Part shown: positions 59,840 through 64,000 of the stretch, piece by piece
Numbering within the stretch: position 1 is the first letter of the stretch
How the letters are laid out: each line of letters opens with the position of its first letter
NCBI RefSeq assembly: GCF_032362555.1
Contig: NC_083511.1
Span: 8,308,001 to 8,372,000 of the forward strand
Origin: Amyelois transitella
Taxonomy: Eukaryota > Arthropoda > Insecta > Lepidoptera > Pyralidae
DNA: 64,000 nt
Direction: 5' to 3'
Program-made: the position numbers and the translations under genes
The notes under the pieces: generated by a model
Database searches by the model: none
Told to the model about the DNA's origin: nothing
What the model saw: the letters and a program-made list of their open reading frames with translations, nothing else

Positions 59840-61960
59840 GATTACTTTATGTTATTGCTTTAGTTACAAAATACACTTCGGTTACGGAATTCAGATAAGA
59901 AATTTCTTCACATGTAAGTATTCTACTCGCAACTCGTCAAGTGACTGGATCACTTAGTGATGTGGGAGGTTATGCCTTTTTCCGGTAGATATATCTGCAA
60001 GATTTAAGGCTTATCCCATCGACTTATGGTTCCTTTTCGTAACTATAATTCATGAATGAAAGAATAGTGTCGATACAGAAAATTCTATATTTAGCGAGAC
60101 TAATGGAATTTACAGCACTTAACTTCCGTATGCACCATTTTCAATCTATAGTTAATAAGGTTTGATTGATTGTAGGCAGGTATATGATTCAGGAAAAGAT
60201 AAGAAAATTAAATAAGAACGATTCACCTATCGATCAAACCTATCGAGTACATAGGCGTTATTCGATTTTACACTTTCGTGTATAAGTAATTACTGACAGT
60301 TTGAAATTGCAATTCAGAGGGCTGTGAAATCTTGTTTAAAGCAAATACTGGCAACATTGTTTGCGCCAAAAAAAAATATTTAAAGAAATGTAGAATTAAT
60401 TCTCCTTTGCGATGAGTAAGCTTAAAAATAAGCCATATGTGTTCAACATTCCGGCCTGAATTCATATGTAATCGACACATGTGTCTCGATTCTCGATGAG
60501 TTGCGTAACGTGCGCCGGAGTCGCGTCCATAAAGTTTCACTTTCGTGTGAGTTACAATTTCACCCAGCGAGCTTCATGCTCCTAATAGCTATTGTACATC
60601 CGATTGTAACATAGAGTAATCGATTACGATTTGCATGCATGCGTCGAATTGAAATAGAGATAAAGAGGAAATTGTTTTTGGACTGGTGATCGTGGTTATT
60701 TAATTTTCGTGTGATATCTAACGTTTACTTATAAAGATGAATATTCCTAAAAAGAGTGCGAAATATAACTTTCATCTTTTTTAATATTTGGGTTAGTATC
60801 AGTTAATCAAAATGTACGAATTTTGTAGAAAATACTTACATTCAATTTGAATTTCGATGAAATTATGAAATCAAAACGATTATACTTACTTCTCTGTACT
60901 TATTAAAAATGCATGTGTGTATTTTGTAAACAAAATTTAAATCTTAACTATAAAACTAACAATAAATTTGGTTTACGATCTCGTTCAAAAGTCATAAGGC
61001 AATCAATGCATAATAATGCACATCAAAAACCAGTTTTACCATTTCTTTAAATAAATTATACAAGTGCTGGATTCTTGTAACTGCAAAGTTCAGGTTCAGG
61101 GTTTAATACTTAAGTAAATAAGACCGAGTAAAGATTGTGTAAAGCTTACATAATAATTTTATTCACATAAAGTTCTTAAGTTATTTGACCATTATGTTAA
61201 CTCATATTTAAAATTTAAACAGCTGTAGGTATGTAATAATTAATTAACATAAAAATCCGTATTTGTTTTTTAATGGTTTGAAATCCGAGTTAAAATACAT
61301 CCATACTACGAAGTATTTTATACAGTCACGTCTTTACTCCTTTCTTGGTAGACAGAGATTTAGCTTAAAATAAATTGTATATTTTAATTTTAAAACGATA
61401 ACACTTACTTGAATATGATTAACAATTGAATGATAAGAGCGAGTTATAACAATGTATCGATTACAATATATTATCATTCGATCTTGACCCAGATTATCAA
61501 AAATGCCAATCCATCAAAAGTTGATCGCGGGCAGAGAGGGCGAGCGGTGAAAGCACAACACTATACACTGATTGACACGAAGAATCTAAATGCTATTGGT
61601 CCAAGGTCGTCTTCTATTGTATCTCGGCGTTATTGATACAAATATACATATACATTGTAAATTCTATCACATCCATCTTATCCTATTCCAAATGCGCAAG
61701 TATGTCAAGATGTTACACATCTCTTTCTGTTCTATCTCACCGTTCTCTTGGTTGTATTTTGTGGCTAAAAGATTATGCAAGTGACACATTATTTGTAAGG
61801 TTTACGTTTATATAAACTTGTCTGCCTGGCACCAAAGTATTATAGGAGAATTTTTGATGTACTATTTGTTATTGCTTTTGTTTTTTTGATAGCCTCCTAC
61901 AACAACAACTGTAATCATTATTAAGAGAAAAACTTGTCCGATTATATTAAGTAGGGCACT
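59840..61960. other. Non-coding, nothing firm
   Basis: A REP shard lies near 61318-61370. A slightly GC-richer patch near 60480-60540 has no assignable role. Confidence 0.4.
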
Positions 61961-61963
61961 AAT

Positions 61964-62230
61964 GCTGTGCCGTGCCGTGTGGTTCCCGGCACCAATACAA
62001 AAAAGAATAGGACCATTCCATCTCTTTCCCATGGATGTCGTAAAAGGCGACTAAGGGATAGGCTTACAAACTAGGGATTCTTTTTTAGGCGATGGGCTAG
62101 CAACCTGTCACTATTTGAATCTCAATTCTATCATTAAGCCAAATAGCTGAACGTGGCCATTCAGTCTTTACGAGACTATTGGCTCTGTCTACCTCGCAAG
62201 GGATATACACGTGGCCATATGTATGTATGT
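61964..62230 (+). repeat. REP copy, full length, with target duplication
   Basis: Exact CACTAAT copies at 61957-61963 and 62231-62237 bound 267 bases, from GCTGTGCCGTGCCGTGTGG to the TATGTATGTATGT tail. Confidence 0.88.
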
Positions 62231-62237
62231 CACTAAT

Positions 62238-63404
62238 ATTTTAATCATCAACTCTTACAATATAAATGGTCAAGTGTCCTTCAAGCTATCCGCTAAATCA
62301 TTTCATGATTAAAATAATCCTTCAGTTATCTAATTACGGTCAAGTTTTATAGTTTTTATAACACAGTGGGCAACCAGATGTTTCACGTAAACACTTTTAA
62401 TTGAGATAAGTGCGTAAGATACAGTTAATTAAGATTAATTTATCTATAAACAAATGTGCAGAATGCTGGCAAGAAGTGGCAATGGACTATAGTCACGTTT
62501 GTCGCTAATTCATTATGGCTGTATGAAAAATTAATGAAGAAACAGAAGTAGTTTCTACTAATATTGGAATTACTGAGTGTCTGACCGACTTTGATTTTCT
62601 GCAAGTTTCCCTGCACTAGGAAAAGCTTCTCTGAAATTCCCATGGGAATGAGAAAAATTGAGTTTTAAGTTTTGAACGTTATATTTTTGCATGACTAAAT
62701 GTAGATATCTTAATTTATACAACGTTCTTATAGAACATCTTTATAAAAGCGAATTTTTTTATGTAAACTTAGCATTTATGAACATTTAAAAAAGGCATTT
62801 TAAAAATAAACAGTTTTTCTGAAAGTTTTAAAACTATTAATCAAAATGTTCATATTTTGATTAGTTCATAAGTTATTTATATTAAGTCTATTCTGGACTA
62901 TCGTTATTTTAACCCACTATTGATGAAGTAGAAGATCGTGATAGGCACTGCGCACGTAATAATCTAAATAGTTACTGGCTAAGAAATTAATTGTTTGACC
63001 TATCATTAGTTGGATTATTGGCCTAAAAGGTTGTTTATGCTGTGATTTAAATGGGGGTTTTGTTAATGAGAATAATAAAAGGGCGAACAAAATTTATTAC
63101 AGTTCGGATAAATACCATGTTTAGTATATATGTATACTGTATATAATGATAATCAGATTTAAGAATAACAACAGAAGAGCTATGCTTTAAAATTTACTAC
63201 TTCCATCTTAGGGTTTTCTCCTTTGAAAAATACAAATAATTTAAATTCTTTTTGATTTCTGAAAGTTTTCAGATAGTAAATTACTTAGAATAATATTAAA
63301 TATAAGTATTTTTGTAACGTACGGGTCATCTACGAAATTCTGTAAGCAATTGGATTTCCTTGTAATCAATGTACTTGTATAGAATAATTTATAGAAGTAT
63401 TGAT
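62238..63404. other. Non-coding, nothing recognised
   Basis: AT-rich. No gene signal. Confidence 0.5.
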
Positions 63405-63525
63405 AACAGAATATAGTATCGTTGACTTAGTATATTGTAACACAAGTCTCGAACTTACTTCGAGGCTTACACAGGCAGGGTTATTTGTCCCGTATATATT
63501 TATTATTTATTTATTTATATCAGAT
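63405..63525 (+). repeat. SINE-1 3' body
   Basis: ATAGTATCGTTGACTTAGTA, TAACACAAGTCTCGAACTTA, CTTCGAGGCTTAC and TTGTCCCGTATATATTTATT match the 23222-23487 body. The tRNA-like head is missing. Confidence 0.7.
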
Positions 63526-64000
63526 AAGTCCGTCATCTCGTCCTTTACTATGTTAAGGTTTAGCTCTATATTAGCCTTGAAATCCCTATGACCTAGCCGT
63601 TAGTATCACCTCTCTAATTGAAGTATTTTGTTGAAATAACAAAACCCTGTTTGATCATTATTATGTCATTAGATGACAAAGTAGCGTAAACCATAATATA
63701 AACATCAAAGGAACAACAATAGAATGTCCTCGGAAGATTGCTGTTTGTGACCTTATTAAAATGATGTACAATTTGAACATAAGCAGGTTTATTTTATTGA
63801 CTTTTGAAATTACGAAGATATGTAATTAGAAATATGATTAAGGAAATTATTAAAAAGAGACTTGGGGAAAAATGTAGCGTCGTTTTTCTTTCTAAATTTC
63901 TAGCCTAAAACTCATGTTTTTTCTTAACTTAATCTGGTGGATGCATATTTACAATGCTAAGTTTTTACAATTTGCTGCCTGCCTAATACAAAACCAACTT

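Noticed and set aside
60268..60540. A 90-residue minus-strand frame in a GC-richer patch.
   Set aside because: No recognisable domain; the length is within chance for this window.
1..64000. CRISPR arrays, operons, riboswitches, phage or bacterial islands.
   Set aside because: The window is plainly eukaryotic; no regular spaced repeats or bacterial gene organisation were seen.

Overview
The window looks like nuclear DNA of a moth or butterfly (Lepidoptera). The evidence is AT-rich sequence, short GT-AG introns, insect-like orthologues of four conserved eukaryotic genes, and a dense load of repeats of lepidopteran type: tRNA-derived SINEs, LINE 3' ends with (ATGT)n tails, and a mariner element. 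Nothing points to a prokaryote, organelle or virus.

Layout. From 1 to 26.8 kb the window is gene-bearing. In order it holds: the 3' part of a monocarboxylate-transporter-like gene (+, 40-2575); FAU, the ubiquitin-like/ribosomal protein S30 fusion (-, 5904-7944); NUS1, the regulatory subunit of cis-prenyltransferase (+, 9644-10751); PNISR, a serine/arginine-rich nuclear protein (-, 12246-19491, ten coding exons); a repeat-rich block with a 2.3-kb foldback structure (21278-23613); a tentative two-exon reading frame (-, 23889-24145); and the last exon of an unrecognised, possibly secreted protein (-, 25857-26721). FAU and NUS1 are divergently transcribed. NUS1 and PNISR converge. From 26.9 to 64 kb I see no host gene that I can support, only transposon debris and plain AT-rich sequence. 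The window may be a large intron or a gene-poor interval there.

Function. The recognised genes are housekeeping genes with separate jobs: organic acid transport, ribosome assembly, dolichol synthesis for N-glycosylation, and RNA processing. I see no sign that they form a pathway.

Repeats. I use private labels. REP is a roughly 265-bp family ending in (ATGT)n, seen more than 20 times. LINE-A is a set of 5'-truncated LINE C-termini, also ending in (ATGT)n. LINE-B is a jockey-like LINE 3' end with a TTGAAT-type tail. SINE-1 and SINE-3 have tRNA-like promoters. The most interesting signals are: the resemblance of REP and LINE-A 3' ends; a LINE-A insertion whose 5' junction carries an inverted copy of its own target DNA; and the foldback structure, which carries a SINE in only one arm and a possible terminal coding exon between the arms. 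No clearly novel host system was found.
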